NCBI GenBank assembly: GCA_016789785.1
Contig: JAEUQE010000010.1
Span: forward strand, 17,424 to 79,253
Reading direction: 5' to 3'
Source: Bryobacterales bacterium
GTDB lineage: Bacteria > Acidobacteriota > Terriglobia > Bryobacterales > Bryobacteraceae
DNA: 61,830 nucleotides
The notes below the pieces were generated by a model, which made no database searches, was not told where the DNA came from, and saw nothing but the letters and a program-made list of their open reading frames with translations. The position numbers and the translations under genes were made by a program. Of this stretch, positions 54,201 to 61,688 are shown piece by piece; position 1 is the stretch's first letter; the number at the start of each line of letters is the position of its first letter.

Positions 54201-54561
54201 CTTTTCGGCTGGGGGGAACCGGGCGAACCTTCTTCGCGACGGCAACCTGCCGAGTGCCGAGCGAACGGTGAACCGGTGGTTTGATACGACGGCGTTTGGG
54301 GAACCGGCACCGTACACGTTCGGCAACGCGGGCCGGGGTGTGCTGCGGGCGGACGGGCGCGTGTCGTTCGATATCTCGCTGGCCAAGAACTTCTACTTCA
54401 TGGAGAGGAACTACGTTCAGCTTCGGGGCGAGTTTTTCAACGCGTTCAACCATCCGGATTTCGCTCCGCCGGCGCGTGCTCTGGGTGCACCGGCGTTTGG
54501 CACGATCACGAGTGCGACGCAGGGGCGGTCGATTCAGTTGGGAGTGCGCGTGGTGTTTTGA
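51298..54561 (+). CDS. Oar-like TonB-dependent outer-membrane receptor 5
   Basis: A 1087-aa receptor. ATG 51298 lies four bases after GGAGGG (51288-51293) and gives signal MIRIILLAALSLAAAWAQT; a longer frame from 51259 is rejected. The regulatory beta domain reads ITGRVVDASGAVIPKAEVIA. The plug reads SGYMLDGGNIQNLRIAS and VIQEFKLLSNGYSAEYGGSASGLLVSTTKSGTN. The barrel ends SIQLGVRVVF. It is last in the UroD-Gfo-receptor operon. A 1580-codon open frame runs antisense through this and the previous gene but is a codon-bias shadow. Confidence 0.93.
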   Translation: MIRIILLAALSLAAAWAQTSQGRITGRVVDASGAVIPKAEVIARNESTGVPTRVVSNEAGVYVLPFLTPASYSLTASATGFKRYERKGIDLGTADVLEIDLHLEVGNLAETVEVSAEAPLIESASSTVGQFIESKTVAEMPLAGRRALELVRLSGNVVFVDYANNSKPRFSVAGGRSYQSGYMLDGGNIQNLRIASAQVDIDPPVEVIQEFKLLSNGYSAEYGGSASGLLVSTTKSGTNSFHGSLFEFFRNEKMDAANFFAPTRGTEKVKAPLRYNLFGGTLGGPIIKNRTHFFAGYEGTRRSDGESQILTVPTPEQRGGNFSQTFNTAGRLIPIHDPEAAGRAPFPGNVIPASRLDPVALKLLPYFASPNRPATNVAGAQNFNGNRAQVFTRDNITARTDHAFNDRNRFYFRFVYNNDPYYWTSVLPNPIADTTNPFGPITRWQTSYLAADTHTWTPNLIMDTRYSFSNRKFIANSAGFGSKVIEEIGLRNVPVGAFPALNITGISGIGNSSFREQAPIRQHQIINNWTWVKGKHFVKFGGEARKSINKDVNRPIISGQYNFVPNATGLAGNAQTGYGLASFLLGYVNQFQFRETDVLDRYNYYLATFVQDDWKVTRDLTLNIGLRWEIDTPLMDKNNRMNSFDLFQMNPVSGTPGVVKFLGVNGWRTSAYDTDWNNFGPRFGFAWKPKGSESMVVRGGYGIFFGGPDIGVNGQSLGFERSASQVSPDNGVTPVFVLRNGPANVSLSGQPLDDRFGAVRVGQAINTNVDYFNPNRATTYAQQFNLGVQRQFWKDLVLEVSYVANLSRKIPGSAIQLNQVRPELMAAGNAQVRRPFPQFGNVSSSSEPVGMSNYHSGMVRAEKRFKNGLSFLGSYTFARTIGNATSAGGDLFGDNQIFMDIYNRGLDKGPDALDIIHRFSWSSVYELPLKPRGHWYSPVAGGWTVGSIINMQSGGPFTVLTQVNNTNSFSAGGNRANLLRDGNLPSAERTVNRWFDTTAFGEPAPYTFGNAGRGVLRADGRVSFDISLAKNFYFMERNYVQLRGEFFNAFNHPDFAPPARALGAPAFGTITSATQGRSIQLGVRVVF

Positions 54562-54584
54562 GCGTGGGCCGCACTGTGTGTTGA

Positions 54585-55460
54585 CTGTATTGCCTGATCC
54601 GGGAAACTTTTCGTCTTTTCGGATGTCAGCCCGAAGATGCGAAGGGCAGATCCCACGGATGGGGGGACCTTCACCTTCATCCGGCGGACATGGCAAGAGC
54701 CGGCTTACTTTTCCTGAACGAGGGAAGGTGGGGAGACCGGCAGGTCCTTTCGCGCGACTGGGTCAGGAACGCAACACGAGAGCATACCGCAGTGCGTTCC
54801 GGAGTCGGGTACGGTTACAGGATCAATACAGAGCGGCCACCAATCTTTGAAGCGGAGGGCCGCGGCGGTCAACCGATCAGTGTCTTGCCCAAGGAGAACA
54901 TCGTGCTCGTTTTCACTGGAGGTGGCGCGAATACCAACGAAATCGCACCGTTTCTCTTTCGATCCATCCGGTCCAGCGCGGCGATTCCTGAAAACAGTGT
55001 TGGGCAGCGAAAGCTACGGCGTGCGTTGGACTCGGCATCGAAGGAAGTGATGGAACCTGCGAATTCGCTGACACCGGCGAGGGCTCGTAGTTTCTCTGGC
55101 GTAATATACCAGCTTGGTCCGAATCCGCTGAAACTTCGGACGATCCGGCTCGACTTCAATAAGGGTAATGAAGTGCTCGCAACGCTCGGATTTGACAATG
55201 CCCGTTGGGTCGCGCGTGTGGGCCTGGACGGGAGACGGCGATTCGTGCCGGGTGGGCCACACGGGCTCGCGCTGGCCTCGGTAGGGCGGTGGCTCTCGGA
55301 CTCGGAATTCCTGCTGGATATGGATACGGTTGCGAACGTGAACCACTTCCTGTTCCACATTCGCGTTGATGGCGATGAGGCACAGATCCGCATGACAGAG
55401 ACAACCGGCGAAATGACGGATTTGATGGTCGCGGCCATCGCGGCAAGGAAGCGGGATTGA
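54585..55460 (+). pseudogene. Serine hydrolase (beta-lactamase/PBP4-like fold), N-terminal half lost
   Basis: The frame opens after a TGA at 54582 and soon reads GRSHGWGDLHLHPADMARAG, LLFLNEGRWGDRQVLSRDWV, GYGYRIN and AEGRGGQPISVLPKENIVLVFTGG. That is the second half of class-C beta-lactamase-like esterases, including the KTG-equivalent G-x-G region, followed by the C-terminal lipocalin-like domain (LRTIRLDFNKGNEVLATLGF, FLLDMDTVANVNHFLFHIR). The SxxK nucleophile and YxN motifs are missing. ATG 54690 would be the only internal start. The loss point lies right after receptor 5. Confidence 0.75.
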
Positions 55461-55557
55461 ATCCCGCAACTGGACTGGAGTCGAGTGACGATGTCACCAT
55501 GAGCATTGCCGCCGGAGCGAAGATTCAGCAAGGGCCGCGGCTGGCCTGTAGAATCGG

Positions 55558-55773
55558 ATGATAGCCAAGACCGCAAAAATGCTGTTCCTTGAACAACTGC
55601 AACGTGGTTCGCTTGTGAAGGGCCACTCAAGCGAAGGCCTTGCCACCGTGGCCGATGTCAGGTGGTACGGGTCGTCGTGCGTCGAACTGACTTCAAGGAC
55701 CCGGCGGGAGGGGTTCCTTGGCGACGCAGGGATGTTCAGTGGCTCTGGCGAATTTGTCCTCCCGGCGGGGTAG
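55558..55773 (+). pseudogene. N-terminal fragment of a helicase-like gene
   Basis: ATG 55558 begins MIAKTAKMLFLEQLQRGSLV and continues VADVRWYGSSCVELT. I associate this pattern with the leading segment of large DUF3883/SNF2-type helicases in defence loci. After ELT the frame is lost; the next frame continues weakly (DFKDPAGGVP) and then nothing. The rest of the gene, usually about 1000 codons, is absent. Recognition rests on a short segment. Confidence 0.45.
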
Positions 55774-55779
55774 GCAAAA

Positions 55780-56858
55780 ATGGCGGACCAGAATCCACCG
55801 AAGGAAGGCGAGATCCTCCTCTACAGCACCCCGGGTGGCGCGGTGCGCGTCGAGGTCTTTTTTCAAGCCGAGACTTTCTGGCTCACCCAGGGTCGTATGG
55901 CGGAGTTGTTCGGCTCGACCAAGCAGGTGATCAGCTACCACCTCCGCAACATCCTTGAAAGCAAGGAGTTAGACCGCGCCGCAACTGTCAAAGAACTTTT
56001 GACAGTTCAACCGGAGGGTGGACGCCAAGTCTCCCGCCAGGTCGAGTACTACAACCTGGATGTGGTGATCGCCGTCGGCTACCGGGTGAACAGCTTCGAA
56101 GCCACTCAGTTCCGCATCTGGGCGACGAAAACCCTTCGGGAGTTCATCGTCAAGGGCTTCGTGCTCGATGATGAGCGGTTGAAGCAGGGCAAGAAGTTCG
56201 GTCCCGACTACTTCGACGAACTGCTCGAACGGATCCGGGCGATCCGCGCGAGCGAGCGGCGATTCTACCTGAAGGTGACAGACATTTACGAGCAATGCAG
56301 CATCGACTACCGGCAGGACGCCACGGTCACCCAGACGTTCTTCAAGACCGTCCAGAACAAGCTGCACTGGACGATCACCGGTAAGACGGCGGCGGAGATC
56401 GCGGCCGGGCCGATGCCACCAAGCCCAACATGGGGCTGACCACCTGGAAGAACGCGCCAGAAGGCCGCATGACGCGGGCCGATGTTTCCGTGGCGAAGAA
56501 CTATCTCGGCGAGGACGAAATCAAGTCACCGGAGCGGATTGTATCGATGTACCTGGACTACGCGGAGAACCAAGCCACACGCCGCATTGCGATGCGAATG
56601 CAGGATTGGGTGGGCAAGCTCGACGCGTTTCTACAGTTCAATGAGTACGAAATCCTTCGCGACGCGGGCCGGGTGACCCACGAGGTTGCGAAGAGGCTCG
56701 CCGAGACGGAATACGAGAAGTACCGGCACGCGGAAGACCATGCCTATGTGAGCGACTTTGAAAACGCGGTGAAGCAGATCGCCTCTCCGGAGAAGCCGCC
56801 GCCACCGGCTGAAGGATCGTCGCGTGCGCGCAAGAAGACTCGGAAGGCCGGCGAATAG
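55780..56858 (+). pseudogene. RhuM-family protein split by one frameshift
   Basis: The first part (55780-56400) reads VFFQAETFWLTQGRMAELFG, QVISYHLRNILESKEL, VEYYNLDVVIAVGYRVNS, FRIWATKTLREFIVKGFVLDDERLK and ends near TGKTAAEIA. The second (to 56858) gives ADATKPNMGLTTWKNAPEGR, YLGEDEIKSPERIVSMYLDYAE and DWVGKLDAFLQFNEYEIL. Joined, they form a full-length RhuM (virulence RhuM/YadA-type) protein of about 358 aa. One base is missing at 56401-56413. RhuM genes are common cargo of restriction and defence islands; function unknown. Confidence 0.85.
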
Positions 56859-56869
56859 GAGCACGTAAT

Positions 56870-56935
56870 ATGGCGATCACAAGCAACGAACGCCTTGGCC
56901 GGGCACTCGAGCGGAGATCGCCTTTGTCCGTTTAG
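56870..56935 (+). pseudogene. Stub of an Swt1/HEPN-type gene
   Basis: ATG 56870 after GGAG (56858-56861) starts MAITSNERLGRALE, which matches the conserved first residues of Swt1-family HEPN proteins that precede DUF499-type ATPases in defence islands. After 14 residues it runs into unrelated codons and TAG. It is positioned as the next gene after RhuM. The following 260 bases to the SPFH gene hold no gene I can support. Confidence 0.5.
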
Positions 56936-57194
56936 GGGATGAGGTCATCAACGGCGGGATCATGTTCTCTCGTCGGCACAACGTCTCCCGAAAGGCGCGA
57001 TCGATACGAGGTTGATTGTAAATGGGGACTCCGAGTACGTGAACGTGCTCCGCACGCTGCGCGACAAGTTGCGGCCGCTCAGAGAGAGCAGCCACACAGA
57101 CGCAATGGGGACGCGAGTTCGGCGCCGCCAGTTCCGCGACGCGCGTTCCACGCGGGAGCGGCACAGGGCGGCGCTATGCGATACTAGCGCCGCT

Positions 57195-58178
57195 ATGAGC
57201 TTGTTTGCCGGATTGCTCCTCGGACTGACGGCTTGGTTCATCGTGCGGATCCTGATCATGGGCGTCTACACGATCGGCCAGAACGAACGCGCCGTCAAAA
57301 CCAGTTTCGGACGCGCCGAACGCCTCGGCCAGGCCACCACACTCGATGACCCAATCGTGCAGTGGCTGCATGCCGAAGAACGCGAACGCTACAACTACCC
57401 GCAGGTGCGTGTCATCCAGCCCGGCCTCTACTTCAAGATGCCGTGGGAACGCATCCACAAAGTCAGCATCGCAACGGAAACCATCAACATGGCGGTCGAC
57501 CTCGAAGACCGGTCCGCCAATGACGGCGGCACACAACTGGAAGCCGTCACGAAAGATCAGCTCAACACCGGACTCACCGGCCAGATCCGCTACCGCGTCA
57601 GCGAGCAAAACCTCTACGCGTTCCTGTTCGGCATCAAGCGTCCCCTGGTCCACGTGATGGGCTACTTCGTTTCCGTGCTGCGGCAGCGCATCGCCAATTT
57701 CGAAGCGAAGACTTCCGGCTCAGCTTCCGCGCCGGTTCCCTCCTCCGATGTCGCCGGCGTCTCGATTAATGACCTTCGCAAGAACCTGCGCGATCTCAAC
57801 GAATACATGGATCTGGAATGCCGGTCGGCAGCCGCGCGCTACGGCGTGATCCTGGATGCGTCGCTGATCACTGGCATCGACCCGCCAGCCGAAGTCGAGT
57901 CGGCGCTGGCGGCCATCAACACCGCGCACAATCAAGTGTCGAGCGACATCAGCCTCGCACAAGCCTCCGCCGACCAGAAGATCGTGCAGAGCAAGCGCGC
58001 CGTCGAGATCGAGACACTGCGCGCTCTTGCCGAAGTGGAGCCCATCAAGGCGGTGGCCATGGAACTTGAGCAACTGCATCGATCGGGACCGGAAGTTCTC
58101 GATCTGTATATGCGCAACGTGCGCCTGGCGCTCTATGAGAAGGCGCAGCATGTCTATCTGGAGGCGAAAGAGTCATGA
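57195..58178 (+). CDS. SPFH/band-7 (prohibitin-like) membrane protein A
   Basis: A 327-aa protein. ATG 57195 starts membrane segment MSLFAGLLLGLTAWFIVRIL; longer starts run through unrelated sequence. VYTIGQNERAVKTSFGRAERL and the RVIQPGLYFKMPWERIHKVSIATETINM region are classic band-7. A coiled-coil follows (VESALAAINTAHNQVSSDISLAQASADQKIVQSKRAVEIETL). SPFH proteins form ring-shaped membrane cages that organise proteases or microdomains. Its stop overlaps the next gene as ATGA, so A and B probably assemble together, like HflK and HflC, though no FtsH is nearby. Confidence 0.88.
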   Translation: MSLFAGLLLGLTAWFIVRILIMGVYTIGQNERAVKTSFGRAERLGQATTLDDPIVQWLHAEERERYNYPQVRVIQPGLYFKMPWERIHKVSIATETINMAVDLEDRSANDGGTQLEAVTKDQLNTGLTGQIRYRVSEQNLYAFLFGIKRPLVHVMGYFVSVLRQRIANFEAKTSGSASAPVPSSDVAGVSINDLRKNLRDLNEYMDLECRSAAARYGVILDASLITGIDPPAEVESALAAINTAHNQVSSDISLAQASADQKIVQSKRAVEIETLRALAEVEPIKAVAMELEQLHRSGPEVLDLYMRNVRLALYEKAQHVYLEAKES

Positions 58179-59086
58179 ACACCCTGATCATCGCGGCCTT
58201 CGTCTTCTTCGGCTGCTTCTTCGCCGAGTTCCTGCTGCCGCTTCTGGCGCGCCTGTTCGGAATCTACGCCATCGTGGAAGAGCGCACCTGCCGCGTGTAC
58301 GTGCTCTTTGGCAAGGTCATTGGCGTGATCAACGAACCGGGGCTGCACATTCTGCCGCTGGTCATCGGGCCGTCGGCCTTCATCGTGCACTTCCTTGGAT
58401 CGTGCCATGTGCTCGACATGCGGCTCGATCAGGAGTATCTGCGCAGCCAGCCAGTGAACTCGGAGGAAGGCGCACCCATGGGCATCGGCATCTGGTATGA
58501 GATGTGGATCACCGATCCGGTGGCGTACCTGTTTAAGAACACCGATCCGCGCGGGTCGTTGCGTGCGAATGTCAGCAACGCCACGGTTCGCTGCCTGAGC
58601 AACATGCCGCTCGCGGAGATGCTTGAGACGCGCCACAACATGAGCCAGACCGTGCGTGCCGATGTGTCCACGCAGTCCCGCGCCTGGGGCTATCAGCTCG
58701 GCTCGGTCTATATCCGAAAGGTGCATTTTCGCGACGCCGGCATGATCCGGCAGATCGAGGAGAAGGTGGTGAACAGGCTGCGCCAGGTGACGTCGGCGAT
58801 CAAACAGGCGGGCGCGAATCAGGTGAGCGTGATCACGAGTTCGGCTGAGCGTGAGGCGGCGGTGGAGTTCGCGCGGGCGGCCGCGGTACGCCCTGCCACG
58901 TTGGGACGGACGTTCGCGGAACTCTCACGCTATCCCGCGGTGGCAGCGGCGCTGTTTGAGTTGCTTGAGATGCAGAAGCTGCTCGAACATCCCACGCGCA
59001 TCGTGTTGCTGCCGCCGGGAGGAGCGGCGATGGGAGGCATGATGGCCGCAGTCCGAAGCCCGATCACATCGTCCAAGAAGAGCTGA
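58175..59086 (+). CDS. SPFH/band-7 membrane protein B
   Basis: A 303-aa partner with N-terminal membrane helix TLIIAAFVFFGCFFAEFLLPLL and band-7 core IYAIVEERTCRVYVLFGKVIGVINEPGLHIL, DMRLDQEYLRSQPV and VSNATVRCLSNMPLAEMLETRHNMSQTVR. It ends with a helical region and a Gly/Met-rich tail (GGAAMGGMMAAV). Overlap by four bases with gene A suggests stoichiometric production. The pair may scaffold a membrane protease or the redox proteins encoded next. Confidence 0.87.
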   Translation: MNTLIIAAFVFFGCFFAEFLLPLLARLFGIYAIVEERTCRVYVLFGKVIGVINEPGLHILPLVIGPSAFIVHFLGSCHVLDMRLDQEYLRSQPVNSEEGAPMGIGIWYEMWITDPVAYLFKNTDPRGSLRANVSNATVRCLSNMPLAEMLETRHNMSQTVRADVSTQSRAWGYQLGSVYIRKVHFRDAGMIRQIEEKVVNRLRQVTSAIKQAGANQVSVITSSAEREAAVEFARAAAVRPATLGRTFAELSRYPAVAAALFELLEMQKLLEHPTRIVLLPPGGAAMGGMMAAVRSPITSSKKS

Positions 59087-59110
59087 TTGCCGTGAGGGTC
59101 CAGATTAAAC

Positions 59111-59126
59111 TGGACATCCTTATCCA
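59111..59126. promoter_or_regulatory. Imperfect palindrome before the Rrf2 gene
   Basis: TGGACATCCTTATCCA has TGGA/TCCA arms with further A/T symmetry and sits 22 bases before ATG 59149. Rrf2-family genes are normally autoregulated through such sites. AT-rich AAATATCG follows. Confidence 0.45.
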
Positions 59127-59148
59127 AATATCGTAAGCTCGACATCAG

Positions 59149-59595
59149 ATGTTCTCGCAGACCGTCGAGTACGCGCTTCGAGCCATGGCTGTACTGGCCA
59201 CGGGCCGCGCCGCGCAAACCGCCCATCAGATCGCCGCCTCCAGCAAAGTGCCCGTGGACTATTTGTTCAAGGTGCTGCAGACACTCGGCCGTGCGGGCTT
59301 GGTGATTGGCGTTCGTGGCAAGCATGGCGGGTTCTCGCTTGCGCGCCCTGCCGGGGAGATCTCGATTCTCGAAGTGGTGAACGCGATGGACCCAATCCAA
59401 CGGATTCACTACTGCCCGTTGCAGATCCCTTCGCACGGCACTACACTGTGCCCGCTGCATCGCAAACTCGACGCTGCATTGAAGACCGTGGAGGAGTCGC
59501 TACGCACCACATCGCTGGCCGAAGTGGTGGCGGGCCCCGCGGAGCTTCGTCCTCTCTGTGGAGGTCTGGTGGAGGTATCATGCGCTGTTTCCTGA
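59149..59595 (+). CDS. Rrf2-family regulator with altered cluster ligands
   Basis: A 148-aa repressor with winged helix MFSQTVEYALRAMAVLA, TAHQIAASSKVPVDYLFKVLQTLGRAGLV, GVRGKHGGFSLARP. The cluster loop has Cys89 and Cys101, 12 residues apart as for the first and third ligands of IscR/NsrR. The middle ligand falls at Ser95/His96. Additional Cys137 and Cys145 lie near the end. It may still bind an iron-sulfur cluster or sense NO through fewer ligands. It overlaps the cytochrome gene by 16 bases, the likely target. Confidence 0.88.
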   Translation: MFSQTVEYALRAMAVLATGRAAQTAHQIAASSKVPVDYLFKVLQTLGRAGLVIGVRGKHGGFSLARPAGEISILEVVNAMDPIQRIHYCPLQIPSHGTTLCPLHRKLDAALKTVEESLRTTSLAEVVAGPAELRPLCGGLVEVSCAVS

Positions 59596-60893
59596 TTCTT
59601 TTGTGCTCGTGTGGATTGCTATTCGGCGAACTGAGCGGCTCCTATGTGGTGCCGCTGGACCATGAGGCGATCCAGTACACGAAGATCCCGCTCACGGATC
59701 CCGTCACGAGACTCGGCGAGCGCATCGCGCGCGGCGAAGTGAAGCTCGGCTGGGATGATGACTACGGTTACCTGCGCTCCGTGTTGAAGGAACTCAAGAT
59801 TCCGGTGGAATCGCAGGTGCTCGTGTTCTCCAAAACCAGCTTTCAAGCGCCTCGCATCGCGCCTCGCACACCGCGAGCCATCTACTTCAACGACACGGTC
59901 TCGGTGGGCATTGTGCGCGGCGGCGAAGTGCTCGAGATCGCATCGCAGGATCCCAAGCAGGGCGTGGTCTTCTTCACGATCGACCTCGAGAAAGTAGACA
60001 AGCCGAGATTCGACCGGCGCGACACCTGCCTGCAGTGTCATGCTTCGGGCGGCACGCTTGGAGTGCCGGGCATCGTGGTCCGCTCGGTTTATCCCGAACC
60101 CTCCGGCATGCCTGCGTTCCATGCGGGAACGTTCATCAGCGATCATCGCAGCCCGCTCAAGGAACGCTGGGGCGGATGGTATGTTACGGGCAAGCACGGG
60201 TCGCAGGCGCACATGGGCAACGCGGTTGCCCGCGATCGCGACAAGCCCGATCAGCTCGAAACAGAAGGCACACAGAATGTTCTGGACCTGAAACACAAGT
60301 TCGACACCGGCGCCTACCTCACCCCCTACAGCGACATCGTTGCGCTGCTCACGCTGGAGCATCAGACGCACATGACCAACCTCATCACGCGCGTCGGCTT
60401 TGAAGCCCGCATGGCCATGCACTATCAGGCCGGCATCAACAAGGCCTTCGGCAAGCCCTCGGAGGAACTCGGGGACTCCACACGCCGCCGCATCGATTCC
60501 GCGGTCGATGAGATGGTGCAATACATGCTGTTCACCGACGAGACCCCGTTGACCGAGCCCGTTCGCGGCGCCAATGACTATGCCAAGGTGTTCCAGAACA
60601 TGGGCCCGCGCGATTCCAAAGGCCGTTCGTTGCGCGACTTCGATCTCAACAAGCGGCTATTCCGTTATCCACTCAGCTTCATGATCTACAGCGAGGCGTT
60701 TGACCAGATGCCCGTGGAAGCGCGGGATCGCATCTACCGCCGCCTGTTCGATGTGCTCACGGGCAGGGATCAGAGCAAGAAGTTCGCCAAGTTGCGGGAG
60801 ACCGACCGGCGCGCGATCTACGAGATCCTGCTCGACACGAAGAAGGGACTGCCCGACTACTGGCGTTCGAAGGACGTCGCGCAGGTTCGCTGA
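59580..60893 (+). CDS. Exported mono-heme cytochrome-like protein
   Basis: ATG 59580, behind GGAGG at 59571, gives signal MRCFLILLCSCGLLFGELSG and a 437-aa protein with one heme site, C150LQC153H154. Other conserved-looking parts are GWDDDYGYLRSVLKELKIP, QVLVFSKTSFQAPRIAPRTPRAIYF, HQTHMTNLITRVGFEARMAM and GRSLRDFDLNKRLFRYPLSFMIYSEAF. Similar long single-heme proteins occur in Planctomycetes and Acidobacteriota without known function. Translation is coupled to an Rrf2 repressor, so expression probably follows NO, oxidative or iron-sulfur stress. It might act as a periplasmic peroxidase or NO-handling protein. Confidence 0.82.
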   Translation: MRCFLILLCSCGLLFGELSGSYVVPLDHEAIQYTKIPLTDPVTRLGERIARGEVKLGWDDDYGYLRSVLKELKIPVESQVLVFSKTSFQAPRIAPRTPRAIYFNDTVSVGIVRGGEVLEIASQDPKQGVVFFTIDLEKVDKPRFDRRDTCLQCHASGGTLGVPGIVVRSVYPEPSGMPAFHAGTFISDHRSPLKERWGGWYVTGKHGSQAHMGNAVARDRDKPDQLETEGTQNVLDLKHKFDTGAYLTPYSDIVALLTLEHQTHMTNLITRVGFEARMAMHYQAGINKAFGKPSEELGDSTRRRIDSAVDEMVQYMLFTDETPLTEPVRGANDYAKVFQNMGPRDSKGRSLRDFDLNKRLFRYPLSFMIYSEAFDQMPVEARDRIYRRLFDVLTGRDQSKKFAKLRETDRRAIYEILLDTKKGLPDYWRSKDVAQVR

Positions 60894-60898
60894 TCGGG

Positions 60899-61312
60899 CT
60901 ATTGCAGACGCGCGGTGTGGCGGGCCACCATGAGCCAACTGGCGCCTTCCTGTACCCACACCTGAATGAAATCGAGCGGGATCTTGTTCGGTTGCCCGTT
61001 CTGGACCACGTTTGCCGTCATGCGGCCCTGCACCACGGCGGATTTGCCGTAGACGCGAATGGAGAGCCCCGGGTCGAGCACGAAGTTCGGCTTGGTGGTC
61101 ACGAGCGCCTGAATGCACTCAGCTTTGTTCTCGATCTTCGCATTCGAGTGTGCGTACCGGAGATCGCCGTGCAGCAGCTTTTCGAGAGTGGCGCGGTCGC
61201 CTGCCTTCGCGGCTGCGTTGAACTTGTCCAGGGCGGCCTTTACGGCGATGTCGTCCGCGGGGCCAGCCGCCAACAGGCCGGAAACGGTGAGAAGAAGCAA
61301 CAGAGTTTTCAC
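60899..61312 (-). CDS. Exported NTF2-like (SnoaL/DUF4440) protein
   Basis: GTG 61312 opens signal VKTLLLLLTVSGLLAAGP, leaving about 120 residues with an NTF2-like cone: VKAALDKFNAAAKAGDRATLEKLLHGDLRYAHSNAKIENKAE, then VYGKSAVVQGRMTANVV and IPLDFIQVWVQEGASWLMVARH. The HSNA and final RH positions are typical of DUF4440. Role unknown. It is convergent with the cytochrome gene with only five bases between stops. The longer frame upstream is unlikely to be coding. Confidence 0.8.
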   Translation of the reverse strand: MKTLLLLLTVSGLLAAGPADDIAVKAALDKFNAAAKAGDRATLEKLLHGDLRYAHSNAKIENKAECIQALVTTKPNFVLDPGLSIRVYGKSAVVQGRMTANVVQNGQPNKIPLDFIQVWVQEGASWLMVARHTARLQ

Positions 61313-61434
61313 GGTCAACCAGGATACCGGATATCGAGCGGTGCTGTCAGCGAGCGGCTTGTGGGAACCGTTCGCACTTCGACGCAGGTCCGGCGTAACG
61401 CCATACTCGACGCCAATGTGTGTGTATTGGACGC

Positions 61435-61683
61435 ATGCCGCGTATGCAGGTCTACCTGCCAATCGATCTCTACGAAATCGTGAAGCAGCACCGGCTCCGC
61501 GCGTCCGAGCTTCTGCAGGAAGCGGTTTGGAACGAAGTGCGTCGCCGCCAGTTGCAGGCCGCTAGCCGGCGCTACACGGCCGGGCTTGCGGCGCAGGTCG
61601 GCCAGCCCTCTCCTCGAGAGCACGCCCGAGCGTCTGCCCTGGCGCAACGAATCGCTGGACGCTCGAAAGAGAAAACAGGATAG
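61435..61683 (+). CDS. VapB-like antitoxin
   Basis: An 82-aa protein MPRMQVYLPIDLYEIVKQHRL, ASELLQEAVWNEVRRRQLQA, then a helical tail REHARASALAQRIAGR. The beta-strand MQVYLPIDLYE and following helices are a ribbon-helix-helix repressor domain. Start ATG 61435 or 61444. It is followed five bases later by a PIN toxin start, the standard VapBC order, and appears intact. Confidence 0.75.
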   Translation: MPRMQVYLPIDLYEIVKQHRLRASELLQEAVWNEVRRRQLQAASRRYTAGLAAQVGQPSPREHARASALAQRIAGRSKEKTG

Positions 61684-61688
61684 CCCTT

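Noticed and set aside
49954..54696. A 1580-codon open frame on the minus strand
   Set aside because: It runs antisense through a clear Gfo/Idh gene and a clear receptor gene, is Arg/His/Pro-rich without motifs, and has no ribosome site. It reflects codon bias of the GC-rich plus-strand genes.
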